NCBI GenBank assembly: GCA_038025085.1
Contig: CM076144.1
Span: forward strand, 34,749,501-34,813,500
DNA from: Tetragonia tetragonoides
Taxonomy: Eukaryota > Streptophyta > Magnoliopsida > Caryophyllales > Aizoaceae
Length of the DNA: 64,000 nt
Direction: 5' to 3'
The notes under the pieces were generated by a model, which saw only the letters and a list, made by a program, of their open reading frames with translations, made no database searches and was not told the DNA's origin. A program made the translations under genes and the position numbers. Below are positions 28,017-41,022 of the stretch, piece by piece. Every line of letters starts with the position of its first letter. Position 1 is the stretch's first letter.

Positions 28017-29473
28017 CAGAGTTTCGATGGCTATAATTTGTTCATTACCCCTTCCCTCCACCCATGAATACTGGAATAGCAACAAAGGAGTGCCAGTAGC
28101 AGCAGTTCATATGCTAGCCAAGGGAACATCTGACTAAGTGAGGAGTAGTTTCGTTACAGGACCTGTAGCTTTCTTTTAATAGATATATCCAACCTTATAT
28201 AGATCTGCATAGATAGAACATAATGTGTAAGAACATTTACATTTCGCTCATGCTAACAGCTGGTGTAAAGAACTGTAAAAGTCGCTTGTGCTCATTGTTA
28301 TGATCTGAATCACCGCTCAACTTTTGAGGCTGCAGGTTTGCAAAATCATGCACTAAACGAACTCAGAGCAAGGCACACTCTTAATCAATTCTATGGAATT
28401 TACCCTCCTGGATCCTTTATCTTAATTTTGCCACATGTGCGAACTCCTAATTAACGGAAGCATTAACGAACAGAGAGCATGGCACAATAATTAAGAATTT
28501 CCTGAATAGTCAGTGGTCCTTAGACAAGGTATTATTGTTCCTTAACCTGGTTGAACTTCTTCCAATGTTGGTTTCAAGTAATTGTGGAAGTTTATGAGAT
28601 GCTAGATATGCAATGTAAATTTGACATAATAGCTACAACACTTAACAACTACTGCAAACAAAGCCCTAAATCCTCTTAACTAACTAAATGTAGGCCACAA
28701 TCTTCTCCATAACTTCTTACATATGTGGTAGTTGAAGAACTATAAACAAGCTAACAGCTCATGTAATATACTAATATCTCCAATTCATTGTTTATTTTAC
28801 TGTAGTATTTTACTACTCTATAAAATGTAAAGAATTTGATATTACAAAAGGTTGGATGAGAAAATATTGACATGGTATCATTTGTCAATACTCAATGTGG
28901 AAACATTGAAATGAAACATTTAAGTATTTTTAAGAATACACTTAATACTATTTCGACTAGTAATAACTATTAAGGTAAGTTCAACTATACCTTAATTTAA
29001 TTCAAATTATACACAAAAGTTTCTCGAATATGCATGTCATGAGTAGGACGCATAATCGATAGTGGCATAGTGCAACCACACAATAAATTCTCAATCTTAC
29101 ACCAAGATTGATAAAGACCCAAAAAAAAAATAATTGAGAAAACAATAATCAATGATTAACATTTAACACACATAAATTACTTGATAATGATGACTTCTCC
29201 GAACAGAAACAAAAACTTTTTGTGTTATCACGAAAGATCAAATATCTTCAGGGCCGGGGCACCTGGTGAAGCAACTGAAAGTGGACCGTCGGATCTTTTT
29301 ATCATCTTTCTTCTAGTTCTTGTTTTTTTGACCCCGCCAACACTAAAATCAGACTAAAATCATCATCAGTCTTTCTATCACTCTAAAACCTTTCTTGTCT
29401 GCTTCACCGCCCACAAAAAAAAAAAGAGACTTCATCATCTCCACAAAGAAAGAGAATTCAAGTGGCAACATCA
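28017..29473. other. Intergenic, zinc-finger 3' flank and PEX19 promoter
   Basis: AT-rich sequence without recognisable genes or TEs. The last ~250 bp before PEX19 hold a T/C-rich leader-like stretch, compatible with a 5'UTR. Confidence 0.45.
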
Positions 29474-32400
29474 ATGACTTCTCACCCAGATGACTTGGAC
29501 CAGCTCTTAGACAGTGAGTATCTCTCCTTAAATCAAATTCAATAGAATTGAACTTCACTGAATTGAATTTTATCTTAATTTGATATTTTTGTTTATTCAG
29601 GTGCTTTGGATGATTTTCAAAGCCTCAATGTCACTGCACCTCAAAGGTATTATCTTTTTCTCAATTCTTTATTTGTAAAGTATTGAATTTTAATGGGAAA
29701 TTGCTTATATTCAATTTTGGGTTTTGGGGAGGTCGCAGAAACGAGGAAAAATTGGATGAAAACGAAGAGAAGCCATCATTGCCCACAAACGTACAAGGGT
29801 TAGGGTTAGGTTTACCTGATTTGAAATCCAAGAAAAAGGGCAAACAAAAGGCTTCTAAAGAATCCCATGTTTCAGAGACAATTGATAAGCTTAGGCAGCA
29901 AACTAGGGAGGCAGTGAAGAATGTCGAATCGATGGCCGGTGGTGCTAAGGGTGGTGAGGATTTGGGCAAGGATGCAATGATGGAGGACTGGGTTAAGCAG
30001 TTTGAGGAACTTGCTGGGACTCAGGTATTTTGCCTTTAAAATTTCTCTATCTATAAGGATTTGAACTATGATCTTTGTGTTTGTGGTATATATGTGAATT
30101 CTGCTGTTGTGTTGCTTAATATTGCTCAATGAAGGATGAGGGGCTTGTGTGGTGTGTATGATTGGTATAGTACAGAAAGTGCACAATTGCTTAATTTTGT
30201 ATTTGCTTGAAAAAGTTTTAGCTTGGACATAAACATTGTTCTTGCTGGGGCTTTGTATTGTTCCATGGCCTACTTCGAGGTTGGTATGAGCAATTGATGT
30301 AGTTTCCTTTCTTTGTCAAATGTCAATACATTGATTTGTTGCTCCTCTTTAGTTAGATGGCCCAATGGTTGCTTGGAGTTGGGATATGGGCAACCATTGA
30401 GAAAGTATGTAAAGTTCAATGCCACTGGGCCTTGGAAATGGAGGTAAATATCTGTAGTTGGGGACACCTTGTAGAGTGAGGATGGGAAATTTCATGGTCG
30501 AAGAACTTTTAAGCCGATGGGCTCGAGATCTGGTGAAGGAAAAGATTTTGGTAAACAAAAACTGGAAATATCATTTTAGTGATTGGGTTTTGGTTCACAA
30601 ATCCTATTTCTGCAAATGCTTGTCAAAATGGTAACTAATCTTATCAGTAATTTGCTCTTTATTATTATTATGATGGTGATGATATTTCCATTCTTGAAGC
30701 CACATACTGGTGAAGGAAATCTCTTTTTTTCTGTCCCTTCTCATGGGTGGTGGGGTTGGTTATTTGATAGATGCCCAGACACGGAGATTGGAGACACTCA
30801 GGACATATGATAGCTCTCACCACTGTTCAAGTTAGACAAGGGTTATGGTGCCTGGAACAATTCTCTATGCTCTTAGTGTGCAATAGGAATCTTAGATTAC
30901 AAGTTGCATCAGATTGCTTATGTTTGTGGTAATTCATAATTGTGATGCATAGTTGTTCTAAGCAGCTAAGTATGGATCACTGTTCACAAATCATGGTAAT
31001 GGGAGTGCTCTACGATGTCTTCTTATTGAAGATTATCTTTGCAATCAAGGGTCGCTAGTGGAGTATACAGTGTTGCATTACTTTGTATGAGGTCTAAATA
31101 TGAAGATTTCATCAGTTATTTTTCTCTTTTCTTGTATTTTCAAATTTTTAATTCATATAAATAGTACTCCTTGTAGATCCTAGTTAATGTTGGATGTTTC
31201 ATGGACCTGCTGGCTTTGTGATTCATTTTATAGTGTTGGGCTTTATTACTCTATGTTTACAGTGCCATCAATTAGCCTGAAATGCAATTGAGACGTGTTT
31301 TTGCTAACTTTTCCATAATTAGCAATATTATGTCCGTTAACACATTACGGCGACTAGACAAAAGTAGACCATTCCATAGTAGTTTGTAGTGCCTTTTATG
31401 AGGATTTATTCGATACCATTACCAAGTGCCTATTAGGAGACAACTATTTGGGTGGGATTTTTTTGGGGAGGAGGGTATCAGATGTTTGAGGGCTTGCCCA
31501 GCAATCCATCCATCCATCTAATTCATGTGATTGTAAACCAAAAATTCAAACCGACAGGCTATCAGTTCTTCAAATGACTGATTTGCTCTTTATAATGTAC
31601 TCATCCTTTTTTATTTATCACTCCGATAATAGTATTTGTCCAAAAGGGTGCTTAGACCTGCCTCAGATGAATAAGTTTTTTTGTAAGTTGAAATATCAAA
31701 CAATAACAATACTGCCCCCCCCCCCCAAAAAAAAAGGCCAAAACTCTAAATGGGCTTATAAGTGAACCATACTGGTGGTGAATTTCTTCCGGTGGTCAAC
31801 TCTGAGCTCATTGGTTTGTCTTCTGTGCTCACCTCATATGATTTATCCCTGTTCCAGAGATGCATATGTGAGTCATTTCCGTGACAGAGTTGTCCCCTCG
31901 TCTCTGCGTAATTTTTGAGTCCAGTATCGTTCAGTTTGTGGCTGCTAGTGTTTTTTTTTTGCTTGGTCTAGCCGTCTAACTGCTGCTATAATTTGGACAA
32001 TGAGTTTCATATGAAGTTTAAGTGTTCAATTCCCTTGTTTTAATAGAAATTACCTAACTGACTTCCCTTGAGTTTCGAGTCCCTCCTCCCGACCATTACT
32101 TTCCTTGCTGGTTCTTCACTTCTTGGAATGTGAAACTTGGCTGCTTTTCAGTTGGGTGAACTATATGGATATAAATTAACAGAAAGAGTGTATAATAACT
32201 TACTTTAGTTTTGTTAGAATCTCTTTTCATTATAGTTTGCAAGCTATTTCATTAAGGACTGATGTCTCACTGATTCAACTGCTAATATCCATGCTGTCAA
32301 CTCTCATTGTTATTTGTGAAGAAATTTTCTTTTGGAACTCAATCCTGCTAATCAAGAAGATTCTTTTTTTTTTCTTTTTTTATTTTCAGCAGGAAAAAGC

Positions 32401-33938
32401 AAGATGACTAAGTCACCACTCCTACTTGTATAGCTTTTCATAGCCAACCAAGTTGACCCTCCTTTCTGTCTTAACTATTTTGTATGTTTTTCCTTTTTCG
32501 TGTGTGTGAGTGTGTGTGTTTGTTTTGTGGGGGAGAGTGGCTGTGCTGTCCTTGATAGGTGGACGAAAGTGTGAAAGTCAAGGAAAGTCAAACTGCACAA
32601 GCTCTTAATGAAATGGAATTATTTAGGATTTAATTTACCTGCTAGCTTGCAGGAGGAAAGTCAAGGAGATGACATCCATTGAGGGGGTGATACTCATAGT
32701 ATGTGAGAATCAGACTTTTGAGAACCGTGTTCAGTTCGTTGACGGACATTATGACATCGCGCTTGAAGTATTGCTTATGTGGAACAATTTCAAAGTCGAT
32801 TACCCCCCCCCCCCCCCGGGAAAAAAAAATCAAAGAAAAATGTTTTACCGTCTGAATGCAGATTTCAGAAGCATTTATTGCTTCATACTAGGGATGTAGT
32901 CAATGGAGTAATGGACATGTGTTGTCTTGGGTTGCAGGCCTCTATCTATACAGTGTATGTTGAAATTAGACCACAACTGACCTGTTTTTATGTAGGAGGT
33001 ATCATGTATGCTCAATTATGCTAATCTTGTTCTAGGATTGTCAGTTTCTTTGTACCTGATATATATGTGGATCAAAACCGAGAATGGTAGCAGCATAGTT
33101 TTTTATATTGGCTCTTTTCTCTGACTGTTGTCCATATTTTGTAGAATTTATTTAAAAGACCGTCTATGTTATAAGTTGCAATAGCAATACTTTTATGCTT
33201 GGTCATATTATTGTATGCCTGTACTGGCCTACTCTAGCACACCCTTCTTAGGGAAAGATACTGTTTGAAAACATGCTGGATCTTATGTTTGACTATATCA
33301 GCTCATTTGGCTTCTGTCTATTGTGAGAACTATAAACTAAAAGACATCGTCTAATTTGCTGGTAGCTTTTGAACTTTCTGTTGTAACTCATTTGATTACT
33401 GTGTAGGATATGGAGTCTATTGTGGAGACTATGATGCAGCAGCTATTGTCCAAGGACATCCTCCATGAGCCCATGAAAGAAATTGGAGAAAGATACCCAA
33501 AATGGCTGGAGGAGCATAAAGCTACTTTGAGCGAGGAAGATTATAAACGCTATTCTCACCAGTATGAGCTTATACAAGAGTTAAATGTTGTCTATGACCG
33601 GGAACCCAGTAACTTCACCAAAATTGTGGAGCTGATGCAGAAAATGCAGGAATGTGGACAACCACCAAATGATATTGTGCACGAGCTTGCTCCTGACTTT
33701 GATATGTCAAATCTTGGGCAATTGTGAGTATCCTTATAGCTTCAATTTGCCTGTCAGTTGGAAACTACAAATTTTCCCCTTGATCTAACAGTACCATAAT
33801 TGACTTTATCAATCAGTATGAACTTCGCAAGAAAAGATAAATGCTGTGGTATAACACTGAGTCACTGACTGACTATCATATCTCATGTGCAGATCACCAG
33901 AGATGCTGGAGGCTCAACAAAATTGCTGTATAATGTGA
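29474..33938 (+). CDS. PEX19: Peroxin-19, import receptor/chaperone for peroxisomal membrane proteins
   Basis: Five exons joining in frame: 29474-29513, 29601-29646, 29739-30024, 33407-33723, 33893-33938; 244 aa, close to the usual ~248 aa of plant PEX19. The N-terminus [17 protein letters not shown] is the conserved acidic PEX3-docking region. The middle has [18 protein letters not shown]. The C-terminal cargo-binding domain includes [26 protein letters not shown] and [12 protein letters not shown]. The last four residues CCIM (241-244) form a farnesylation CaaX box, encoded by the tiny last exon. PEX19 binds nascent peroxisomal membrane proteins in the cytosol and delivers them to PEX3. Intron 3 is long (3,382 bp) and contains poly-C/poly-A tracts at 31.71 and 32.80 kb. 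It converges with the pectinesterase gene. Confidence 0.96.
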
Positions 33939-34493
33939 ATGCAAAATCCATAGGAACTTTTCGGTTTGTATTTTGATACCTTTGTTCTACATGTAAGTCA
34001 CATTGTTGTGCCTTTTCCTTGAAATTTAGCAGTAACAGCCCTCACCGTATTTGGTGGGAAATCTCATATCTGGATGAAAGTCGTTATTTTTTTTGCATAT
34101 TATACAAGTTCAGTGATCAAGATGGAAACGGAAACATATACATTGTTTGATGGTTTGCATGTTACTTATTTTTAAACCCCCCCCCCCCCACCCCACCCCC
34201 CCGGCCATTCCTCTCTTCCAGTGCACTGTTACAGTTTGAATCAGTTTTAGGTATTCAAATATGCATATAAGCCTTCCTTCAAGAGAGATGAGAATAAGAA
34301 CTTCAGATAATGTATGAACCTTTTGATTGAATATAAGAATACATTAGAATAATGACATATACATTGTGCATAGAATTACTCGGATGTAAATTTGAATTTG
34401 TTCATCTGCTTATTAGGAATTGAAATAATGAATCTCCTATACGTGAGTTGTATATATATGTATGGAAAGAATAGTGTGTATAAACATGGTTGC
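33939..34493. other. Convergent 3' spacer (PEX19 / pectinesterase)
   Basis: Shared 3' flanks. Contains a C-rich homopolymer patch at 34179-34202 and AT-rich sequence; no gene. Confidence 0.5.
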
Positions 34494-37042
34494 TTAGGCG
34501 TCGGATGGTGCAATCCAGTGCCTGCCATTGACAAAGCTCTTGGCAAGGAATGGATGGGCGGTATCATAGTCGAGTTCTCTTGCCCTTGAAACAGCACTGA
34601 CTGCTTGTGCTCCTGGCCCCCAGCACTTGTATACCCCGAAGAACGCCGTCCTGCATAACCATGTAACCCAGCTCTCAGTTAGTAATATTTGAGAAATTTC
34701 ATACATTTTGAAGCTGTGAATAAAAATTTTACACTTTTGGCATCCAAATACTGAAGCCGTTGTGATATGAAAAAAGGACAGGGTAGGGTATGGGTTGGCT
34801 TACTTGTTGTTAGCGTTATTATGGGACCAATCATCCCAGCCACCATGGAAAACAAGATCATCGAAGTAAGTGTAAGAATAGACAATTCTAGAGTACTGGC
34901 CCAAAGCCCGGCCCACGTAGAGTGGTCCACTTCCTGTCACCCTACAGTTCACGAATGCAAATCCTGTCTTCTCATCTGGGGACCTCCTGCTTTGTGCTGC
35001 TATCGATCCAAACCTTGTTGCTGTTGAGTGTATCTCGCACTCCTTCAATTCCCATCAATTCAATTACACACCAAAGCACAAGTTAAATAGACGTGTTAAA
35101 TAGATGTGTCTAACTCATACAAGCATGACGTCATGTTAATGAAAAAAATGCAAAAGCCGCGAAGAATGGATTCCGTCTTTTTCAAGTCCTATTGAACAAA
35201 AGAAAAGGAAAAAGGGAATCTCAGCTAGGATGAATATATAGGGAGCAGATGAGACAAGAAGATGGTATGGGAATCAATTAAAGTGGTAGTACAAAAATTG
35301 AAAAGTTGCCGTGCTTTAAGTGCATGCATATATGCTGAGAGTTGAGACGACAACAAAGACAATACAGAAGAATAGGCTCTGAGCAATGTACTGAGGTACA
35401 TACACATATGGAGTATTTCTGTTACTTATTAAGCCAAAAAAACAATTACTTTCCTGGCAAGTGGAGTATTCTTGTTTGCCCATTTGATATTGTCAAGAGC
35501 CATCCAGTACTTCCTCTTTTAATTTTTTTTACTACTATACCAATTAAAACAATCTGATTTATGATTGTGTAATGTAGAGTTTCCATAACACTAGAACTCC
35601 CTACCTATAATATATGCTAATGTAGAATAATATTCCTAAGAGTACTAGAATAATATTCGTAAGTGTACTAGAATAGTATTCCCTAATATGATTAATGGAT
35701 AATTAACTCAGGATAAATAACATTATAATTAATAATTAAGAAATTTTAAAGAATGAATAATGAGAAGCTTACTCTGTACATGGAACGACCATTGCCAAAG
35801 ATGAAATCAATGGAGCCCTCAATGTAACACTCCTTGAAGTAATGTCGACCGGCATCGTCACATAAGGTGTCCTGGTGACCGTAAAATCCACACCCTGAGA
35901 AAAAGGCTTTGTCCCCTGATATTCTGAATGCTGCTGCTTGCCATCCTTCCATTCCTGGCAACGGTGCAGGGGCTGTATTCTTAAAGGTGATGTTTCTGGC
36001 GGTGAAATAATTTGCAAGGACGGTAACCGAGGCGGTCCGGTATGTACGAAGCTGCTGGCCGTCGGGGCCGGGATCGCATGCCCTGTCATGCCACTCTATC
36101 ACCGTTACGTCTCTTCCTGCTCCTTGAAACGTTATGTATGGCTTTGTATCTGGTACCACCACCTTCTCTCTAGTATAAGTTAATGAAATAAATCCATTAG
36201 GAACTTGCTATATTATTCTAATAATATTAATTAGTTAGTACTTTTAATCCATTAGAACGAAGAAGAAATGAATCTTCTAACCTTAGTATGTGATTAATGA
36301 GTTAAAACACAAAGGAGATTACATTACTATAGTGGCCACATGTGAGTAAAATAAATTATACTCCCATAGGGCAAAGAAATGGGAGTTGTAGTGGTAGAGC
36401 TTTCATGCGTCTAACAATATAAATAGCTAACATTCGTTCTTACTTATTTCCCAGGAGATCGAAGAAAGCATAACACTAGATAATTATCATGCTTATGTAA
36501 TTTATGTATGGTGCTTCTATATATTTGTGATGAAACACATAACATCTAGCCATATATTCTGTTTATGAAACAATGAAAACCAACCTCTATATATAGTTTA
36601 ACCAATGCAAGCAACAATGAAGTTATTATTAGATCAGTAGAGAGCGCGCAAATAAGCAAAGGCATTACATGTATAATCCAGGAGCAATATGGATAATGAC
36701 ATTGACCGTATTGTTCTTTGGGACTGCATTAACAGCCGCTTGGACAGAAACATAGTCTCCAGCCCCACCAATGTCAACCATCATATGTCGGTATCCGACA
36801 GGCCCTACCCACTTGTGATGATGACCCTTCGGAGACAAAGGCGGTGGCGGTGGCGGAGGTGGAGGTGGAGGTGGTGGAGGTAAAGGTGACGGCGATGGTG
36901 AAGCAGCCTGCCATTTTCTATGGTGGCGGTGGTGGTGGTGGTGAGAGCCCATAACCTGCAAGGTTGCATGCGAAAATAAGTACAATATTGAGCATGCACT
37001 AAAAACTAAGTATGTAAAATTATGAGAACATAGAGAAGCCAT
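34494..37042 (-). CDS. PME68: Pectinesterase (pectin methylesterase), At5g47500/PME68-like
   Basis: Four exons: 37042-36669, 36169-35773, 35042-34804, 34650-34494; 388 aa. De-esterifies homogalacturonan in the cell wall. Signal-peptide-like N-terminus ([20 protein letters not shown]), then a His-rich segment and a Pro-rich hinge, then the right-handed beta-helix domain. Catalytic-region motifs visible: PGLYIEKV (GxYxE), [40 protein letters not shown], and the C-terminal [14 protein letters not shown] typical of this clade. There is no PMEI pro-domain, so it is a group lacking the inhibitor-like pro-region. The clade has GRALG/GRAMG in place of the LGRPW seen in most PMEs. The start at 37042 was preferred over an in-frame upstream ATG at 37162 because it places the hydrophobic segment at the N-terminus. 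Convergent with PEX19. Confidence 0.94.
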
Positions 37043-37893
37043 TTGAATCAAGAGAGAGATATAATAATGGATGATCAGCTGATCTTCAACTCCAATTTTC
37101 CCCTCCTCGTTTAATTTGAGCTCAGCTTTAGAGAGGTAGTATAAAGAGGGAGAGACTGGCAATGAATGTGAATTTATGCACTACTAGTATTTATATCATT
37201 TTGTCTCTAAGGATTTTTCAACGGTCATTTTTTTCCTCTTATTCCCTCCATTGTGTGTGACAAAATGGGATTCTATTATACGAAAGGGCCGTTTGGGATT
37301 TGTAGGAAAGATTAGGATTACTAAAGTCTAAAAAGTAGTTTCTCTTTTCTAGTCTAGGAACAAAGGGAATATGAGAAATTCAGCTCAAGGACAAAAAGAT
37401 AAGGCTAATATTGTCTGTTTTTTGGATTATAAATTTATAGAGTAATAATGATCGGCTTTATTCGGCAAAATAAGAAAATATTTAGTAGAGAACGTATACA
37501 AAATTAGATGAACTATTTGTTATCACTGCATTTGACTTTGAGCCAAAAACCTGTATATCTTTGTCGTCATATATAAACTGTTCAAATATCGAAATAATTA
37601 GCATCCATCTATCATGATTCATGAAGCCTTGCGGACTTAATCAGTGTAGAATGATGAATCTATGATTGCAAATGTTAATAGTGTATATTCTAGCTAGGTA
37701 GGTGAATAGGTGATCTTATTCGTAATCCACATATTTCAGATTTTTTTTTTCTTTTTTAAGGTGCCTCACGTAGAGGCTGTCATATAAGAATTTGTGTTTA
37801 TTATAACATTATGCTCTCTAGTGATACATTCAAACCTTCTCACACTAAAATGTTAGTACTCTCTATCTAATAAATAAAAATAAATAAACATTG

Positions 37894-37934
<41 letters not shown>

Positions 37935-38093
37935 CCGTTTGTTCAAAAAAACAAAAAAAAAAACATTCACTTAGATTTGAGAATCATTGTATTCTTATTC
38001 ACGCACTTGGAGCTAATCAATCACTACTCTTCATCAAAGTAGTAGCTTGCATTATTTCTGTGCACGATCGATTATTTAAATTTGTATTACCAC
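37043..38093. other. Pectinesterase upstream region with (AT)n
   Basis: AT-rich upstream/promoter sequence. A (TA)n microsatellite runs 37897-37932. No gene seen. Confidence 0.5.
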
Positions 38094-38880
38094 TTTTTTT
38101 TGTAATTGGATGATTTTATTTAATACCTCCTTAAGAGGAGAAGTTACCAACGGTAACAAAAACGAGTTACACAAGTTAAACACGCCAATTACTCATGAAC
38201 AGTTTAAAATCACGCCACGAAGTTCTAGTCCCTACTTAAGCCTTACTTAGTCAAACCATCCGCTATCGAATTTGCACTCCTCAATTTGTAAACAATTGAT
38301 AATCTTGGCCTCCCCTCCCGAATCCTTCTTATAAAATTCAGTTCAAAACGGGAATTCTATGGCCCACCCACTTTTGAATTGCACCATAAGACTGCATTGG
38401 CCGAATCTGACTCAAATATGAGATCAAAATTAGAGATCCACTCCTTCGATAAAGTTTCCATGAGAGCTCTAAAAATGGCTCCAACTTCGGCTTGGTTGAT
38501 CTCCTAGTAAGGCATTTTACAAGAGAATAAACATCTGAAATTACCATTCCAATCTCGAAGTACCCCTCCTATCGCTGCACAACCGTCCTTAAAAGAAGCA
38601 TCTATATTACATTTCAAGGACCCACGATCCGGGGGCTCCCAGTTACAAACGACCCGGACTTTACTGATAGGATCCCCGATTTTCAAACACGAAGGTGATC
38701 TGCATATTTCAGTTGGGTTGTAAGGAAAAAAGAATTATCCCATGCTTTTACCCACCAAGTTAATCTCATTAAAATGAGATCAAAAGACTCCTCGATAGTG
38801 CACTGCTTCCCTTCAAAAATTCGCAAATTCCTTTCCTTCCAATTTGTGTTACCACTTTCATAAAATCCCTTCACCTTATC
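38094..38880 (-). mobile_element. LINE (non-LTR retrotransposon) 3' remnant with RNase H domain
   Basis: Conceptual minus-strand translation, in short frames, gives NTNWKERNLRIFEGKQ (region before the RNase H). It then gives GSLKCNIDASFKDGCAAIGG, VLRDWNGNF, NQAEVGAIFRALMETL, FESDSANAV and LRSANSIADGLTK. This is the order of plant LINE-encoded RNase H (RVT_3). At least two in-frame stops and a frameshift are present, so it is dead. The plus-strand T-run near 38094 would be the poly(A) tail. Confidence 0.82.
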
Positions 38881-39917
38881 TTATCAAGTTCAACGAAAAT
38901 CATCAAATACCCTAATTATCAGGATTTATATAATAGGAAATTTATGTGTAGATTTTATGATACGATAAATTACCATAAATATATGCTTTTTTTTCCAATT
39001 GGTAGTCCATCTTAATAAAATGGCTCCAAAATCACTTAACGGATTAGCCATCTATATATTTATGCCCAAAATGGGCAAGGAAACCATCGGATAACTTAAA
39101 CTACATTGAGCTACAACACGCTGAACTAACTTCAATCTGACAAACTGTGCTTCACAGATAAACTAACACCACCTTATGTTCAATACTCTATGTGGACTGC
39201 ATGCATGGCTGTTTTTTGATGGCCTAAGTATGGCCGATTACTATTTAATACTAGCACTAATTATTCTAATTAGACATACTATTTTCTATTTTGACCCCTA
39301 GCTAAATAAATTGGGGTCCACTTAATTTGAAAACCAATAGTAGTCCATTATTTTCGAACGTTGGGACTGCTGTTGGTGGGTTTCCACTTACTTCATTGGT
39401 ACAATACAGATAACAGAAAAACGGGGTAAACAGGGGATAAGAGAAAGATGAGCCTTTTACTAAAAATGATTGGCACCATTATACTACTCCTATGTTGGTT
39501 TTGTAGGAGGGTCCACTTAGTCACGAGTTACCTTTTAATTTACCCAACGTTTTAATGGGTGGACAATGGAGATAACTGATAAGATATGAATATTGGTCTT
39601 GGTTTGCCAGACATATATGTATGCTACTACTATTAATCAATCAGGCCCAAATTTGTGGTGGGTCTGTTCAATTTGTATAAAATCCACGTAGATTGGCCCC
39701 ACTTCGAATGTAAATTGGCAATATATTCATCGCAAAAACTTCTATAATACGATTTTTTTTTAACTTTTGATAAGACGGGATCACTGTTCAATGAAATAAG
39801 GGTCACTGCTCACCATAAGTGACCCCTATAATTCTAAAAAGTAATCCCAATTTTTTGTGAGTTTATCTCACATAAGACTTGCTGTATATTCATAAGGTTT
39901 CTTGGCCGATTGTATCT
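38881..39917. other. AT-rich intergenic sequence
   Basis: No gene, tandem repeat or bounded TE recognised. Confidence 0.4.
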
Positions 39918-39935
39918 TAGTTTCTTCATAACTTT

Positions 39936-40107
39936 TTTTTTTTTTTTGGTTTGTCCTCCTTCTTTGGGCGTGGCTAAAGGGCAACTCCTAACGCACGGCC
40001 TCGGATATTCCACGAATTAATTCGTGTAAGTGCTCCCTAGAAGGTTTGAACCCATGACCTGGTGTACAAATTGAAACTTATTTACCAGTGAGCTAACACC
40101 TCTTGGA
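39936..40107 (-). mobile_element. SINE with 18-bp target duplication
   Basis: On the minus strand the element starts CCAAGAGGTGTTAGCTCAC and contains a Pol III A box (TTAGCTCACTGGTAA) and B box (GGTTCAAACC). It ends in an A-run (T-run on plus, 39936-39947). Perfect direct repeats TAGTTTCTTCATAACTTT lie at 39918-39935 and 40108-40125. All hallmarks of a tRNA-derived SINE. A 5'-truncated relative lies at 61475-61586. Confidence 0.9.
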
Positions 40108-40275
40108 TAGTTTCTTCATAACTTTAGCTACCTAGTCCATCTATGGATTTTATGTCTTTAGCTTGTCGTGTGCCTCTGTCTCTATCCTTTCTCTTTTCTT
40201 TTCGTTTTTGAAATTGTTGAACAAGTTTTATAATAGATCAACTCACAATAAAATTAAACCATTATATAAAAATGT

Positions 40276-40760
40276 AGGCTATTTTATAAAGTATTACCCA
40301 GATTAGGTTGGGTTATAAAGTATTTTTCATAAGGGTGTTCACGTAGGCTCGGAAGTTCACGAGCCTTGCTAATTTATTTTTTTTTTCTGCCCACAAACAT
40401 AAGACGCTGTCTGAGACAACGAGTTTCATCAGACAAAGTCGATGTTGCCAACAGCGACTTTGCTCGAGGAAACTCGTTGTCCTCGTAAGCGTATTTTCTT
40501 GTTCAACAATCAGCCAAATTCCGCGTAGTTTTTGGTCGCAGACTAAACTTGCCAACGCCAATGGCGTCTTTGTCTGACCAAAGTCGCTATTGGCTTTGGC
40601 GACTCTCCTACAAGAAAGTCGCTGATGTAGACAGCGACTTTAGCTGTTGACCCGAAAAAAAAAATTGCAAGGCTCGTAAATTCTCGAACCTACGTGGACA
40701 CCCTTATGGGAATTACTTTCTAACCCAGCCTAATCTGGATAATACTTTCGAAAATAACCT
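40276..40760. mobile_element. MITE with ~105-bp terminal inverted repeats
   Basis: Left AGGCTATTTTATAAAGTATT and the reverse complement of the right end AGGTTATTTTCGAAAGTATT pair over about 105 bp. The paired part includes CATAAGGGTGTTCACGTAGG and CGAGCCTTGC. The interior has several AGTCGCTGT/ACAGCGACTT words in both orientations, so the whole unit folds into a large stem. TSD not clear. Confidence 0.75.
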
Positions 40761-41022
40761 TTTTTCAGAAAATCATTCATTATTACTATCAAAAAAGAAA
40801 TTAGGATTATTACTAATCCTTATTTTATTAGAAAAGTGATTTTTCTATAGAATTGAGAATCAATGCGAAAGAAAAATGCAAATAACAAATAATAGAGGAA
40901 TAACATATAGTTACTTTTTGTCAGGCTAAAGACTAATAATTTTATCTCTAATCCTCGCATATGCTCTATTTTGTGTTCGCTAAAATAGTATATAAAGTAG
41001 ATTCTAGTGTGATTAACAAAAT

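Noticed and set aside
29683..30039. Stand-alone 118-aa ORF
   Set aside because: It is PEX19 exon 3 plus intron read-through; the first ~18 residues and the last few are intronic.
35769..36089. 106-aa and 81-aa frames overlapping the pectinesterase
   Set aside because: Out-of-frame shadows of pectinesterase exon 2.
36665..37162. Upstream ATG at 37162 as the pectinesterase start
   Set aside because: It would bury the signal peptide 40 residues inside the protein; 37042 gives a normal secreted enzyme.
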